Shown here piece by piece: positions 41,674 through 50,514 of a stretch of 64,000 nucleotides of DNA. Each line of letters begins with the position of its first letter. Position 1 is the stretch's first letter. The translations under genes were made by a program, and so were the position numbers. Source of the DNA: Planctomycetota bacterium (GTDB lineage Bacteria; Planctomycetota; Phycisphaerae; UBA1845; UTPLA1); NCBI GenBank assembly GCA_016235815.1, contig JACRIM010000056.1, forward strand, positions 20,907 to 84,906. Reading direction: 5' to 3'. Under the pieces are notes generated by a model, which saw only the letters and a list, made by a program, of their open reading frames with translations, was not told the origin of the DNA and ran no database searches.

Positions 41674-42717
41674 ATGGAACCGACTTTCTACCTCATACTC
41701 TTCATCGTGTTCGTTGCGTTGGTTTTTGATTTCCTGAACGGATTTCACGACGCGGCGAATTCCATTGCCACCATCGTTAGCACGCGCGTCCTGACCCCGA
41801 CACAGGCCGTGGCGTGGGCGGCGTTCTTCAATTTCGTGGCGGCATTCGCATTTGGCACACCCGTTGCGAAGACCGTCGGCAAAGGGTTGATTGATGTGGC
41901 CTGCGTCGATCAATACGTCATCCTCGGCGGCCTGACCGGGGCGATCATCTGGAACATCATTACGTGGTATTTTGGACTGCCGACCAGTTCCTCACACGCG
42001 CTGATCAGCGGGTACGCCGGCGCCGCCATTGCCAAAGGCGGCCTCGGTGTGATGCTCTGGAAGGGGTGGATTCCGGTGATGGCGTTTCTCGTCCTGTCGC
42101 CCACCATCGGCCTCATCATCGGCTATTTCAACATGGTGGCGGTGTCGTGGCTCTTTCGCCGCGCGCATCCTCTCTGGGCGGATAAGCTGTTTCGACGACT
42201 TCAGCTCATTTCCGCGGGGCTTTACAGCCTCGGACATGGAACAAACGACGCCCAGAAGACCATGGGCATCATCGTCGCGCTGCTGGTGAGCGCGGGAAAG
42301 TCCGACTGGACCGAAGGCGGATTTCACATGTTTGGCAACCAACATGAAATTTCGCTTTGGATCATTCTTTCCTGCCACGTTGCCATCGCCCTTGGGACCT
42401 TTTTCGGCGGATGGCGAATCGTCAAGACCATGGGGCAGAACATCACGCGGTTGCAACCGGTGGGCGGTTTCTGTGCCGAAACAGCCGGCGCGATGACCAT
42501 TATCGGCGCGGCGACCTGGGGGATTCCGGTGTCAACAACTCACGCGATCACCGGCGCGATCCTCGGCGTTGGAAGCGCGCGGAGCTTTCGGTCGGTGCGG
42601 TGGATTTGGGGCGAACGGATCATCATGGCCTGGATTCTGACGATTCCGCTTTCCGCGCTGATCGGCGCGTCGGCCTACAAGTTTGTCCACGTCTGCATCG
42701 AGCCGTGGTTCAAGTAG
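41674..42717 (+). CDS. pit: Low-affinity inorganic phosphate transporter, PiT family
   Basis: 347 residues with about ten membrane segments. The two PiT signature repeats are present: LNGFHDAANSIATIVSTRVL near the start and YSLGHGTNDAQKTMGIIVAL in the middle. Matching GLPTSSSHALISGYAGAA and GIPVSTTHAITGAILGVG loops follow each. It takes up metal-phosphate with protons across the inner membrane. It is the second gene of the DUF47-PiT pair and ends 24 bp before a convergent gene. Confidence 0.93.
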   Translation: MEPTFYLILFIVFVALVFDFLNGFHDAANSIATIVSTRVLTPTQAVAWAAFFNFVAAFAFGTPVAKTVGKGLIDVACVDQYVILGGLTGAIIWNIITWYFGLPTSSSHALISGYAGAAIAKGGLGVMLWKGWIPVMAFLVLSPTIGLIIGYFNMVAVSWLFRRAHPLWADKLFRRLQLISAGLYSLGHGTNDAQKTMGIIVALLVSAGKSDWTEGGFHMFGNQHEISLWIILSCHVAIALGTFFGGWRIVKTMGQNITRLQPVGGFCAETAGAMTIIGAATWGIPVSTTHAITGAILGVGSARSFRSVRWIWGERIIMAWILTIPLSALIGASAYKFVHVCIEPWFK

Positions 42718-42741
42718 CCGCACGCGAACGTAGCCGAGTTG

Positions 42742-43350
42742 TCATTTCAGATTGCCCAGGTTTGGCTTGGTGAGCAGCTTCTGCACGAGCAAGTAGTTCG
42801 CGCCGTGATATTCCGTTAATTCACCACTGACGATGAAAACGACGGATTTGCTGCCGCCGGCCGATGCGACCTCCATGTCTTCGAGCAGTCGATTCGGAAG
42901 CAGGCGAATCGGCAATTCCGGCGCGCCCTGTCCGCGGCTTTCGAATGCAAACGTGTAATAGTCGCCCTCCCGCGTCAGTCGGCCCGGGCGGTCGACGAGA
43001 CGGTAGCCATCGGGGAAGAGGCGCGGTTGCACGGGCGCGATGGCGTTCGGCGGAAGTGCGCCGGCTTCGACCGTCGATCGTTGGGTAACGCCCGGTCGGC
43101 TGGGGGCGACCATGCGGGCGGGGGCGTTGGCGTCCTTGGAAAGCTCTTTGAGGATTTCGGCAGGCGACGGCTCACGCGGCGGGTCCAATTCGGACGCGGA
43201 TTCTGCTTTCTTCTGTGTGACATCCGCGGGTTTCGACGTCGGCTCGTCAGTCGGCTCGGCGCGGAGCGAGGTCACTACGCCGGCCGCGGCGAACAATCCG
43301 AGCATCAGAAACGTGATGGTGAGTGAACGCGATGTGAGCTTACCAAACAT
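42742..43350 (-). CDS. Predicted exported protein of unknown function
   Basis: 202 residues. An N-terminal signal or membrane segment (LTITFLMLGLFAAAGVVTSL) is followed by a charged, disordered stretch (about 30-80) and a small folded end with LPIRLLPNRLLEDMEVAS and FIVSGELTEYHGANYLLVQK. Similar endings occur in planctomycete exported proteins, but I can name no family. It follows the DUF255 gene by 15 bp and may share its transcript. Confidence 0.6.
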   Translation of the reverse strand: MFGKLTSRSLTITFLMLGLFAAAGVVTSLRAEPTDEPTSKPADVTQKKAESASELDPPREPSPAEILKELSKDANAPARMVAPSRPGVTQRSTVEAGALPPNAIAPVQPRLFPDGYRLVDRPGRLTREGDYYTFAFESRGQGAPELPIRLLPNRLLEDMEVASAGGSKSVVFIVSGELTEYHGANYLLVQKLLTKPNLGNLK

Positions 43351-43365
43351 GGGACATGCCCTCGG

Positions 43366-45621
43366 TTAATTCTTGTTCAATTCTTCCAGAAGCTTCGCTC
43401 CGTCGGTCACCGGCGCGCGGCAGGCAAAGTTTCGACAGACGTAGGCGGCCGGCTTCCCACCCGGCGCGGTCTTCTCCGCGAGGAGCGGGATGCGTTTTTG
43501 CAGTGCGGCTGCGCCCGGGTCATCCACGAGAAGTCGTGCGACCACGATATTGGGAGTGTAGTTTCGCCATGCGGCATCGATCAAGCCATCGAGCGCGGCG
43601 GCGTCGGCCTTGTTCGCCACAAAGGCGACTTCGCGCGGGCCGCGATGGTGAAAGTCGAGGGCACTTAACATCCGCTCCGCACGGAAAGGCGACTCATTGA
43701 TCTGCTTGCTGAAGGCGTGCATCAGGCGGCGGGCCTCATCGGCGAGGTCCTTGCGATCCAGAAGCACGCTCAGCCGGAGCAGGTTCATCAGTTGGATGGA
43801 GTTGCCCGACGGCGTTGCTCCATCGCCGGCATCCTTGGCGCGGACCAGCGTCTTTTCAGCGTCGTCTGCCGAAAAGAAGAATCCGCCGTCCTTATCGTCG
43901 CGGAAGTGTTTGAGGACGTGGGCGTTCAGTCGTTCGGCATGATCCATCCACTTGGTGTCAAACGTCGTCTCGTAAAGATTCAGGAGCGCCTCGATCATGA
44001 AGGCGTGATCGTCAAGAAAGCCCGGCGTGTGGGCTTTTCCCTGCCGACATGTTCGCAGGAGTCGCCCGTCGCGGGTCATGGTCGTCAAGATGTAATCGGC
44101 TGCGCGGGATGCGGATTCGCGATACCGATCGTCGCCGAGGATCCGCGCCGCCTTGGCCATGCTCGCGATCATGAGGCCGTTCCACGATGCGAGGATCTTG
44201 TCATCAAGATGCGGCTTGACGCGCTTTTCGCGGGCGTCGAAGAGTGTCTTGCGGGATGCCGCAAGCGACTGTTCGAGTTCGCTCGCGGCCATGTTGTGTT
44301 GCTTGGCCACGACGTCGAGCGGCCGCTGAATGCGGAGGATGTTGACGCCTTCCCAGTTCCCCACGTCGGTCACGTCGTAATAGTCGCAGAAGATGGCGCC
44401 CGATTTTTCGCCCAGATGTTGCATTACTTCCGCGCGAGTCCATACGTAGAACTTGCCTTCGTGGCCCTCGCTGTCGGCGTCGCGGGTGGAGTAGTAGCCG
44501 CCCTCGGGGCTTTGCAGATCGGCGATGACATAGTCAAGAATCTCGCGGGCGACGCGGGCGTAAAGCGGCTTCTTGGTGAGCTGATAGGCCTTGAGATAGA
44601 TGTCGCAGACCAGCGCCTGGTCGTACAGCATTTTCTCAAAGTGCGGCACGAGCCATTCGACGTCGGTGGAGTATCGCGCGATGCCGCCGCCGAGTTGATC
44701 GTAGATGCCGCCGTGGGCCATGCGCGTGAGCGTCAGTTCGACGAGTTCGAGCATCTTGGCGTTCTCAGTGGGCTTGCCGTCCTGCACCGATTCGTGAAAG
44801 GCGCGGAGCAGCAGGTCCATCGCCATTGACGGGGGGAACTTGTTCGTGCCGCCGCCGCTGATGCCGCCTTTTTCGGCGTCGAAGGCGCCGGCCAACATTC
44901 GAGCAGCTTTTTCGACGGTGTCGGGCGGCGGGATGGAATCGCCCGCGTCGACGCTCGTCAACGCCCCGACGGCCTCCGTGAGGTTCGCGGCTTGAGTGAG
45001 CGCTTTCTGGCGGTCGTTCGCCCATGTCTCGGCGAGAAACTCCAGGACCCGCTTAAAGCCCGGTCGCCCGTAACGATCGTCGGGCGGGAAATAGGTCCCC
45101 GCGTAGAACGGCTTTTGATCGGGCGTGAGCCACACCGACATCGGCCAGCCGCCCGATCGCGTCATTGCCTGTGTGGCGGCCATGTAAATGTCGTCGAGGT
45201 CGGGGCGTTCTTCGCGGTCGACTTTAATGGCGACAAAGTGCTTGTTCAGCACGGCGGCGATCTCGTCGTTTTCGAAGCTCTCCCGTTCCATGACATGGCA
45301 CCAGTGACACGCCGAATACCCGATGGACAGAAAGATCGGCTTGTCCTCGTTCTTCGCCTTGGCGAGGGCATCGGATCCCCACTCGTACCAATCGACGGGG
45401 TTGTGAGCGTGTTGCAGGAGATAGGGACTCGTGGCGTGGATGAGGCGATTCGTATGGCGCGGGGCGGAGGTGGTGGTCATCGCATTTTTCTTCCCGGGAA
45501 CCGAGGGGCCGTCCTCTGCGCATGACGCACACGCCAGCGACAGCGTCGTTATGAAACCCGTGATCAATCCGGCGTGCCGAAACACCGGGGGAGTATAGAG
45601 GTGGGCGCAGCGATGATCCAT
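43366..45621 (-). CDS. DUF255 (YyaL/SPATA20-type) thioredoxin-domain protein, probably exported
   Basis: About 751 residues from the ATG at 45621. The thioredoxin-like N-terminal domain has [14 protein letters not shown] and [18 protein letters not shown], with the CHWC redox motif, then the large (alpha/alpha)6 barrel ([35 protein letters not shown]). A hydrophobic leader ([17 protein letters not shown]) precedes the domain and suggests export. The start is unsure: 45621 lies inside the 3' flank of a terminator, a GTG at 45585 keeps the leader, and an ATG at 45480 (after GGAAG) removes it. The family's reaction is not established. Confidence 0.82.
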   Translation of the reverse strand: MDHRCAHLYTPPVFRHAGLITGFITTLSLACASCAEDGPSVPGKKNAMTTTSAPRHTNRLIHATSPYLLQHAHNPVDWYEWGSDALAKAKNEDKPIFLSIGYSACHWCHVMERESFENDEIAAVLNKHFVAIKVDREERPDLDDIYMAATQAMTRSGGWPMSVWLTPDQKPFYAGTYFPPDDRYGRPGFKRVLEFLAETWANDRQKALTQAANLTEAVGALTSVDAGDSIPPPDTVEKAARMLAGAFDAEKGGISGGGTNKFPPSMAMDLLLRAFHESVQDGKPTENAKMLELVELTLTRMAHGGIYDQLGGGIARYSTDVEWLVPHFEKMLYDQALVCDIYLKAYQLTKKPLYARVAREILDYVIADLQSPEGGYYSTRDADSEGHEGKFYVWTRAEVMQHLGEKSGAIFCDYYDVTDVGNWEGVNILRIQRPLDVVAKQHNMAASELEQSLAASRKTLFDAREKRVKPHLDDKILASWNGLMIASMAKAARILGDDRYRESASRAADYILTTMTRDGRLLRTCRQGKAHTPGFLDDHAFMIEALLNLYETTFDTKWMDHAERLNAHVLKHFRDDKDGGFFFSADDAEKTLVRAKDAGDGATPSGNSIQLMNLLRLSVLLDRKDLADEARRLMHAFSKQINESPFRAERMLSALDFHHRGPREVAFVANKADAAALDGLIDAAWRNYTPNIVVARLLVDDPGAAALQKRIPLLAEKTAPGGKPAAYVCRNFACRAPVTDGAKLLEELNKN

Positions 45622-45627
45622 GAAATG

Positions 45628-45661
45628 AAAACGCCCCGCGCCGAGGGGACGGCGCAGGGCG
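45628..45661 (-). terminator. Rho-independent terminator after the secretin-N protein gene
   Basis: On the - strand a 12-bp stem with one mismatch (CGCCCTGCGCCG with CGGCGCGGGGCG, 6-nt loop) is followed by TTTTCATTT. It lies 30 bp after the stop at 45691 and just upstream of the longest start of the DUF255 gene. Confidence 0.75.
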
Positions 45662-45690
45662 TGGGGAGAGACGGGCACGTCGCGGAGTGT

Positions 45691-46818
45691 CTATCCGCGA
45701 GCGGCCGGTTTCGTAAGTTCGATCCGCGTGACGTACGCGGTGGCGGTTTGTTTCGCAGGCGAGGATTCGAGAGAAACAAGCACAATGGGTGCACCGGATG
45801 TCCATGGGCCGTTAAACGTTTGCTTTATCTTTTGCGTAATGGGGGCGCGGGCTGTCGGGCTTAATTCGACGCTCGAATCGCGCAGCGCCGAGATTTCCAC
45901 CCGAATCGCGGCATTTGAGCGCGCCGGCGACGGTGACGAGCGAAGGGCTTCGAATTCAACTTTGCAACCCACGGCGTGATAACCGACTTGCGGTGTGCTT
46001 GCTCCGTCTTTTGAGGCGATGGAATCGGGAACCGGAATCATGGAGTCAATCGCCAACGTCGACCTTGCCGCGAGGTCGATCGACTGATCGAGGGTGTGCA
46101 GATGCTGAGTTCGGCCGTACTTGGATAGCTCTTTCATGAACGACGCGTCGTCGTGCGTGTTTGTCGTCAACACTGCGGACGACAGCGAACCCGATTGACC
46201 GAGTGGGACATCGATTTGATAAACCGTCACGCGAGCCTGCGTGGGCGTTGTGTCAAGGAATTGCGGACGTGCGTCGGCGACGTCGAAGGCGGCGACCATC
46301 GCTTTCAGTGTCGCAAGCGCGGCCGGCTCAGCGGTCACGACAAGCGTCGCCGTCCGGTCATCTACGGTAATGCCGGGTTGCGAATCGGAGGGGAGCTGCT
46401 GCGAAGCGATTTGTCGAAGCAGGTCGGCCATGTCTTTGGCACGGGCATTCTTGAGCCGAATTGTTTCGGTCTGGCGCGGCTTGACATCAGCCCGATCGAG
46501 TTCCTCGATGACGTTGCGTGCCTTTGACAATGCATCCGCGCTTCCGGTCATGACGAGCGTGTTCGTTTCCGGGTCGGCAATTACTTTGAAAGGGCCGCAC
46601 GCCGGAGTTGGTTCCATGGAGAATATTTCACTGAGCGATTTGGCCATGCCGCGCACGTCGGCTTGCTTGAGCCGCACGATGGCGGTCTCGCGAGGTTCGC
46701 TGGGGCGTGGCTTGGCGGAAACGTCGGCAATGGAGGGCTTCTCCACGGGCGTTTGAGCGAGTGTTGCCGGCAGGGCGATGATCCCGGCGAGAGCAAAGAG
46801 TGGAAACAGGGCGCGCAT
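45691..46818 (-). CDS. Exported protein with two secretin N1-type domains
   Basis: 375 residues. A signal peptide (FALAGIIALPATLAQ) is followed by two copies of the NolW/secretin_N unit: AIVRLKQADVRGMAKSLSEI ... NTLVMTGSADALSKARNVIE (about 46-108) and ETIRLKNARAKDMADLLRQI ... ATLVVTAEPAALATLKAMVA (about 117-172). The C-terminal half is beta-rich but does not look like the secretin pore. It may be an accessory periplasmic ring protein of a secretion or pilus system, or a secretin-like protein with another use. The gene is followed by its own terminator. Confidence 0.7.
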   Translation of the reverse strand: MRALFPLFALAGIIALPATLAQTPVEKPSIADVSAKPRPSEPRETAIVRLKQADVRGMAKSLSEIFSMEPTPACGPFKVIADPETNTLVMTGSADALSKARNVIEELDRADVKPRQTETIRLKNARAKDMADLLRQIASQQLPSDSQPGITVDDRTATLVVTAEPAALATLKAMVAAFDVADARPQFLDTTPTQARVTVYQIDVPLGQSGSLSSAVLTTNTHDDASFMKELSKYGRTQHLHTLDQSIDLAARSTLAIDSMIPVPDSIASKDGASTPQVGYHAVGCKVEFEALRSSPSPARSNAAIRVEISALRDSSVELSPTARAPITQKIKQTFNGPWTSGAPIVLVSLESSPAKQTATAYVTRIELTKPAARG

Positions 46819-46939
46819 GGGCAGACTCCTTTCGGTTGCGTGCGTTGCGTTTGAAAAGCCCGACCGTTCGGGCCGATCAGAATGGCAATCAATCCCTTGT
46901 ACGCCGATATCCGGGGGAGGATGCAGGGAAATGGGCCGA

Positions 46940-47731
46940 TTATCGCGTGGCTTTCGCGGTCGGCAGGCGGTGGCGCAGTTGCGCCAGAAGCGATTCGATC
47001 CGCAGATGCTGATCCAGTGATTGCGTGACGACCAGCGTGTCGCCGACGATGGTCACGCTGCCAAGCCCGCCGAATTCCTGCCAGGAAGTGCGTGCGCCGA
47101 CGTTGTGAACCGCGCCGGCGATCTGCTCCATCCGACGGGCGGACAGGCTTCTCTTGAGGTCATCGGCAATCGCGCCGGCCTCTTCCCGCGGGCCGACCTT
47201 GGTGCGTGGGTAGCGCCACGGCGGTGCGAAGACCGCGAAGTTGGATCGCCAGAACCTCGTGACGGCGGATTCGAGATCGCCGCGTTCGCTGTCCGTGAGT
47301 GCGGTCGGCAACAGATCGGTGCATCGATAGACGCGCGTTTCGATTTCGCGTGACAGGGCGAGTTCGGTCGTGATTCGCACCACGTCGCCTTCAATCATGT
47401 GAACGAGCGTTGCGCCGGGCCGGCGAACCGATTGCAATACGGCATCGAGCGCAGTCCTCGCGGGAACGGCTTGAAGGGAGAGCGTGACCGGGATATCACC
47501 GGCGATGCGGGCGTCGCGAAGGGCGGGCCAATCGATGACGAGGTTGAGGCCGCTGCGTGTTGCGATGTCGTGAAGCGCGGCGCTGAGCGGGGCGCGGGCG
47601 AGCGTTAAATTTATTTTCAAATCGAGGGATCGATGGGCGGGGAGTGCGGAATCAGTGGTCGGCTCGGCGAACGCGGCAGCGGTACAAAGCGCGAATGCAA
47701 AGGCCGCCCGTGACGAAATGTCGTGAAACAT
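46940..47731 (-). CDS. Exported protein with STN/secretin short N-terminal domain
   Basis: 263 residues; the ATG at 47731 has GGAGGG eight bases upstream, which decides the start over 47746. A signal peptide (AFAFALCTAAAFA) is followed by an STN domain (LDLKINLTLARAPLSAALHD, then GLNLVIDWPALRDARIAGDI and VTLSLQAVPARTALDAVLQS). The C-terminal half ends with LGSVTIVGDTLVVTQSLDQH, a further secretin-N-like strand pair. It precedes the secretin-N protein gene in the same direction with a gap of 121 bp, so the two may work together. Confidence 0.68.
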   Translation of the reverse strand: MFHDISSRAAFAFALCTAAAFAEPTTDSALPAHRSLDLKINLTLARAPLSAALHDIATRSGLNLVIDWPALRDARIAGDIPVTLSLQAVPARTALDAVLQSVRRPGATLVHMIEGDVVRITTELALSREIETRVYRCTDLLPTALTDSERGDLESAVTRFWRSNFAVFAPPWRYPRTKVGPREEAGAIADDLKRSLSARRMEQIAGAVHNVGARTSWQEFGGLGSVTIVGDTLVVTQSLDQHLRIESLLAQLRHRLPTAKATR

Positions 47732-47762
47732 GATGAATCCCTCCAAGAAGCAACATGCTCAA

Positions 47763-48269
47763 TTATACCGAATTAGAGGGGCCGTTTTCCCGCTCTCGCT
47801 CGCAATTCCAGCACATATCGAAGTTGCCGGGGTTGGATTCGGAACAACCCGAACACGTCCATTCGACGTTTGCGTCGGCGCTTTCGGGCGGCGGGGGGAG
47901 TTCGAGGTTCAGCCTCACGCGGCGGAGCAGGTCGAACACCTCGAAGTAGCTTTCGCGCGGCACACAGAGCTGGCCCGGGGCCTTCGATTTTGCGCCGACT
48001 GAAATCATGACCGACTCCGTAAGTCCGCTCTTCTCCATGAATGGAATGTGATAGCGGTGCATGAGTGCGCGGACATCTTCATCGGCGATGATCGCCCGGC
48101 CGTCCATATAGACCTGCGGAAATTCGCCGCGCGGAATGAACTCCTCCATCGTGAACGCGCGGCCGCACTCTGGGCAGACCAGACGCGGCAGCCCGGCGAG
48201 GAGATAGCTGCATGTCGGGCATTTCAAGCCGTAGTCGGGCACGCGAAAATTCGGATCGTCGGGATTCAT
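47763..48269 (-). CDS. Protein with zinc ribbon and RanBP2-type zinc finger
   Basis: 168 residues from the ATG at 48269. The N-terminus has CPTC (17-20) and CPEC (32-35), a zinc ribbon. The middle (about 48-118) looks like the DUF2007 signal-transduction fold (AIIADEDVRALMHRYHIPFM). The C-terminus has Trp137, Cys139, Cys142, Asn146, Cys153 and Cys156, which exactly fits W-x-C-x2-C-x3-N-x6-C-x2-C of RanBP2 zinc fingers. RanBP2 fingers bind ubiquitin or RNA in eukaryotes; the role here is unknown. Confidence 0.72.
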   Translation of the reverse strand: MNPDDPNFRVPDYGLKCPTCSYLLAGLPRLVCPECGRAFTMEEFIPRGEFPQVYMDGRAIIADEDVRALMHRYHIPFMEKSGLTESVMISVGAKSKAPGQLCVPRESYFEVFDLLRRVRLNLELPPPPESADANVEWTCSGCSESNPGNFDMCWNCERERENGPSNSV

Positions 48270-48291
48270 CGTCACGGATTGTATCGTGAAA

Positions 48292-48338
48292 AGAAGTTGG
48301 CCCGGTCGCTGGGTTTGTGGGCCCAAGCGACCGGGCCA
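48292..48338 (-). terminator. Long GC-rich hairpin, probable terminator between sppA and the zinc-finger gene
   Basis: A 13-bp perfect stem (TGGCCCGGTCGCT with AGCGACCGGGCCA) closes a 15-base loop holding a further GGG/CCC pairing. On the - strand it is followed by AACTTCTTTTC, a weak T-run. It lies about 170 bp after the sppA stop and about 30 bp before the next - strand start. Confidence 0.6.
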
Positions 48339-48510
48339 GAGGGTGGAGTGGGAGTTTTGATGTCACGGGCCAATCGCGCCCGGTTTAATCATCTATTGTG
48401 TCGGCCGGGCGGTTTATTTCGGCCGGGTTGTTCATAGCCATCACTAACGGCGGCCTTCGCGATTTCTCACGAAGGGGATTTCCTTATTCTTGTCAGCGAT
48501 TAGACACACG

Positions 48511-50352
48511 TCACCGCACGAGGTTAGCGGTGTCTCCAATCATTAATACGCGCTCACGGCTCAAAAGTTCCACTTGGTTTAGAAAATTTTCCGTGCAGCG
48601 GGCCTTGGCCGGGTCGATTTTTCGAAGGGTCTCCAGGGTTTCGGAGACGGCCGGCAGGGCGAACAGGCCGCGACCGATGCCGCCGACACTGGTATCCACC
48701 ATTTCGTCCTTCTCCTTACTGCCGCCGAAGGCCTCGGCGAAAATGTCCATCAATGTTCGCGGCGGCGGGAAGACACGCAGTTCATAGTCGCTGCCAAGTT
48801 CCGCCTCGCTTGCGGCGTGCTTGATGGCGTCGGCGAAACCACCGAGCTTGTCGATAAGGCCGATCTCCAAGGCTTGCGCACCGGTATAGACGCGGCCGCC
48901 GGCCAGCGGTTCGAGATCGCCCTTGATCTTCTTGCCCCGGCCCTCCATGACGCGATCCTTAAACTCGCCGTAGACGCGGGTCATCATGTTGGTGATGAGC
49001 GTTCGCTCTTCATCCGAGAATCTGCGGTTCGTGTTCATGATGTCGGCGTGCTTGCCGCGTTTGTATTCGTGCAGGCTGATGCCGGCCCAATCCCAGATGC
49101 CTTTCGTAATGACCTTGCCGCCGACCACGCCGATCGAGCCGGTGATGGTCGCGGGCTGGGCGAAGATGGTGTCGGCCAGCGTCGACACGTAGTAGCCGCC
49201 GCTGCCGGCCACGTTGCCCATCGAGACGATGAAGGGTCGGCCGGACTTTTTGAATCGCTTGGTGGCTTCGCAGATGACATCGCTGGCAATCGCGGAGCCG
49301 CCGGGCGAATCGACACGAAGAACGAGCGCCTTCACGTTTTTGTCGGCCGCCGCCTGGGCTATGGCCTTACGGATCGTGCCGGAATGCGCGCCCGTCGAGC
49401 CGCCGAAGAGACTTGGTTCGGCCTCCCCACCGCTGATGGCGCCTTCGACATAGACAACGGCGATGGCGGGCTTATCGCTGGTCTTTTTCGGCTTCATCAT
49501 GTCGCCGAAGAGTTTGAACACGCCGAAGGGGTTGTCGAAATCGATTTCCGGCCCTTGTTTTTTGCCGTATTTCGATGTGATTTTTGCGTCGGAAAAGTTC
49601 TTGCGGAGGCTCTTAAGGAAGTCTTCGCGATATTGCAGTTTGTCGACGAGCTTCGCATCGAGGGCGTCCTTGGCGCTGAATTCGCATCGGTCGATCAATC
49701 GGCGAACTTCGCCGGGATCGAGCCGGCGATTCTTCGCGACCTCGGAAATGAGCGATTCAAAAATGCCGTCGAGCAGTTTGTTTTGTTGTTCCTCAGCTTC
49801 TTTGCTGGGGCCCGTGCGGTAGAACGGCTCACCGGCCGACTTGTAGGCGCCGCAGTGGATGATGTCCGCCTCACAGCCGATCTTGTCGAGCATGCCTTTG
49901 AAATACATGGACTCGCCATGCAATCCGTGAAACATCACCTCGCCGGTCGGCATGAGGACAAGCTTGCTGGCGGCCGATCCGAGGGCAAGCGTTCCGGGGC
50001 CGAGCGTTTCGCAATAAATCCAGACGTCTTTCTCCGCGGCTTTCAGTGCCTCGATCTGTGCGCGAAGTTCCTGAATCTGCGCGAACCCGAGTTGGGCCTC
50101 CTCGATCTCAAGCACAACACCGCGGACGTGCTCATCGGAGCGGGCGGTTCTCATGCGCTCAAGCAGGTCGAACATATTCATCGGCGTTTTCTCGCCGAGC
50201 AGTTCGCCCATGCCAAACATGTCCGGCGCTTCGGGCAGGGGGCCTTTCAGTTTGAACACAGGAACGATGTCAGTATCTTCCGCCCGAACAGCGGGTGACC
50301 ATGCGGCGAGCATGACAAGAATGGCGGCTACCGGTTTTGTTAGACGAAGCAT
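48511..50352 (-). CDS. sppA: Signal peptide peptidase SppA, 67K type
   Basis: 613 residues from the ATG at 50352, which has GGAGG eight bases upstream. A signal or anchor (PVAAILVMLAAWSPAVRA) is followed by two tandem S49 domains, as in E. coli SppA. Catalytic Lys171 lies in HCGAYKSAGEPF and Ser384 in GNVAGSGGYYVS, with ALVLRVDSPGGSAIASDVIC before it. It degrades leftover signal peptides and membrane peptides on the periplasmic side. A Lys-rich insert (about 257-293, MKPKKTSDK) joins the two halves. Confidence 0.92.
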   Translation of the reverse strand: MLRLTKPVAAILVMLAAWSPAVRAEDTDIVPVFKLKGPLPEAPDMFGMGELLGEKTPMNMFDLLERMRTARSDEHVRGVVLEIEEAQLGFAQIQELRAQIEALKAAEKDVWIYCETLGPGTLALGSAASKLVLMPTGEVMFHGLHGESMYFKGMLDKIGCEADIIHCGAYKSAGEPFYRTGPSKEAEEQQNKLLDGIFESLISEVAKNRRLDPGEVRRLIDRCEFSAKDALDAKLVDKLQYREDFLKSLRKNFSDAKITSKYGKKQGPEIDFDNPFGVFKLFGDMMKPKKTSDKPAIAVVYVEGAISGGEAEPSLFGGSTGAHSGTIRKAIAQAAADKNVKALVLRVDSPGGSAIASDVICEATKRFKKSGRPFIVSMGNVAGSGGYYVSTLADTIFAQPATITGSIGVVGGKVITKGIWDWAGISLHEYKRGKHADIMNTNRRFSDEERTLITNMMTRVYGEFKDRVMEGRGKKIKGDLEPLAGGRVYTGAQALEIGLIDKLGGFADAIKHAASEAELGSDYELRVFPPPRTLMDIFAEAFGGSKEKDEMVDTSVGGIGRGLFALPAVSETLETLRKIDPAKARCTENFLNQVELLSRERVLMIGDTANLVR

Positions 50353-50514
50353 GTCGGAATCCTCCAAAGCGATTCGATAGGGGCGTCGGCCCTTCCCAAT
50401 TCCACGGTCGGCTAAACGCACGGCCGACAGGCGGTTCACGGTGGAATAATTCGTCAGGATTATATTGGGGATGGCGGACAGGAGATTTTGGGGAAAATCC
50501 GACGCGAACCGCGA

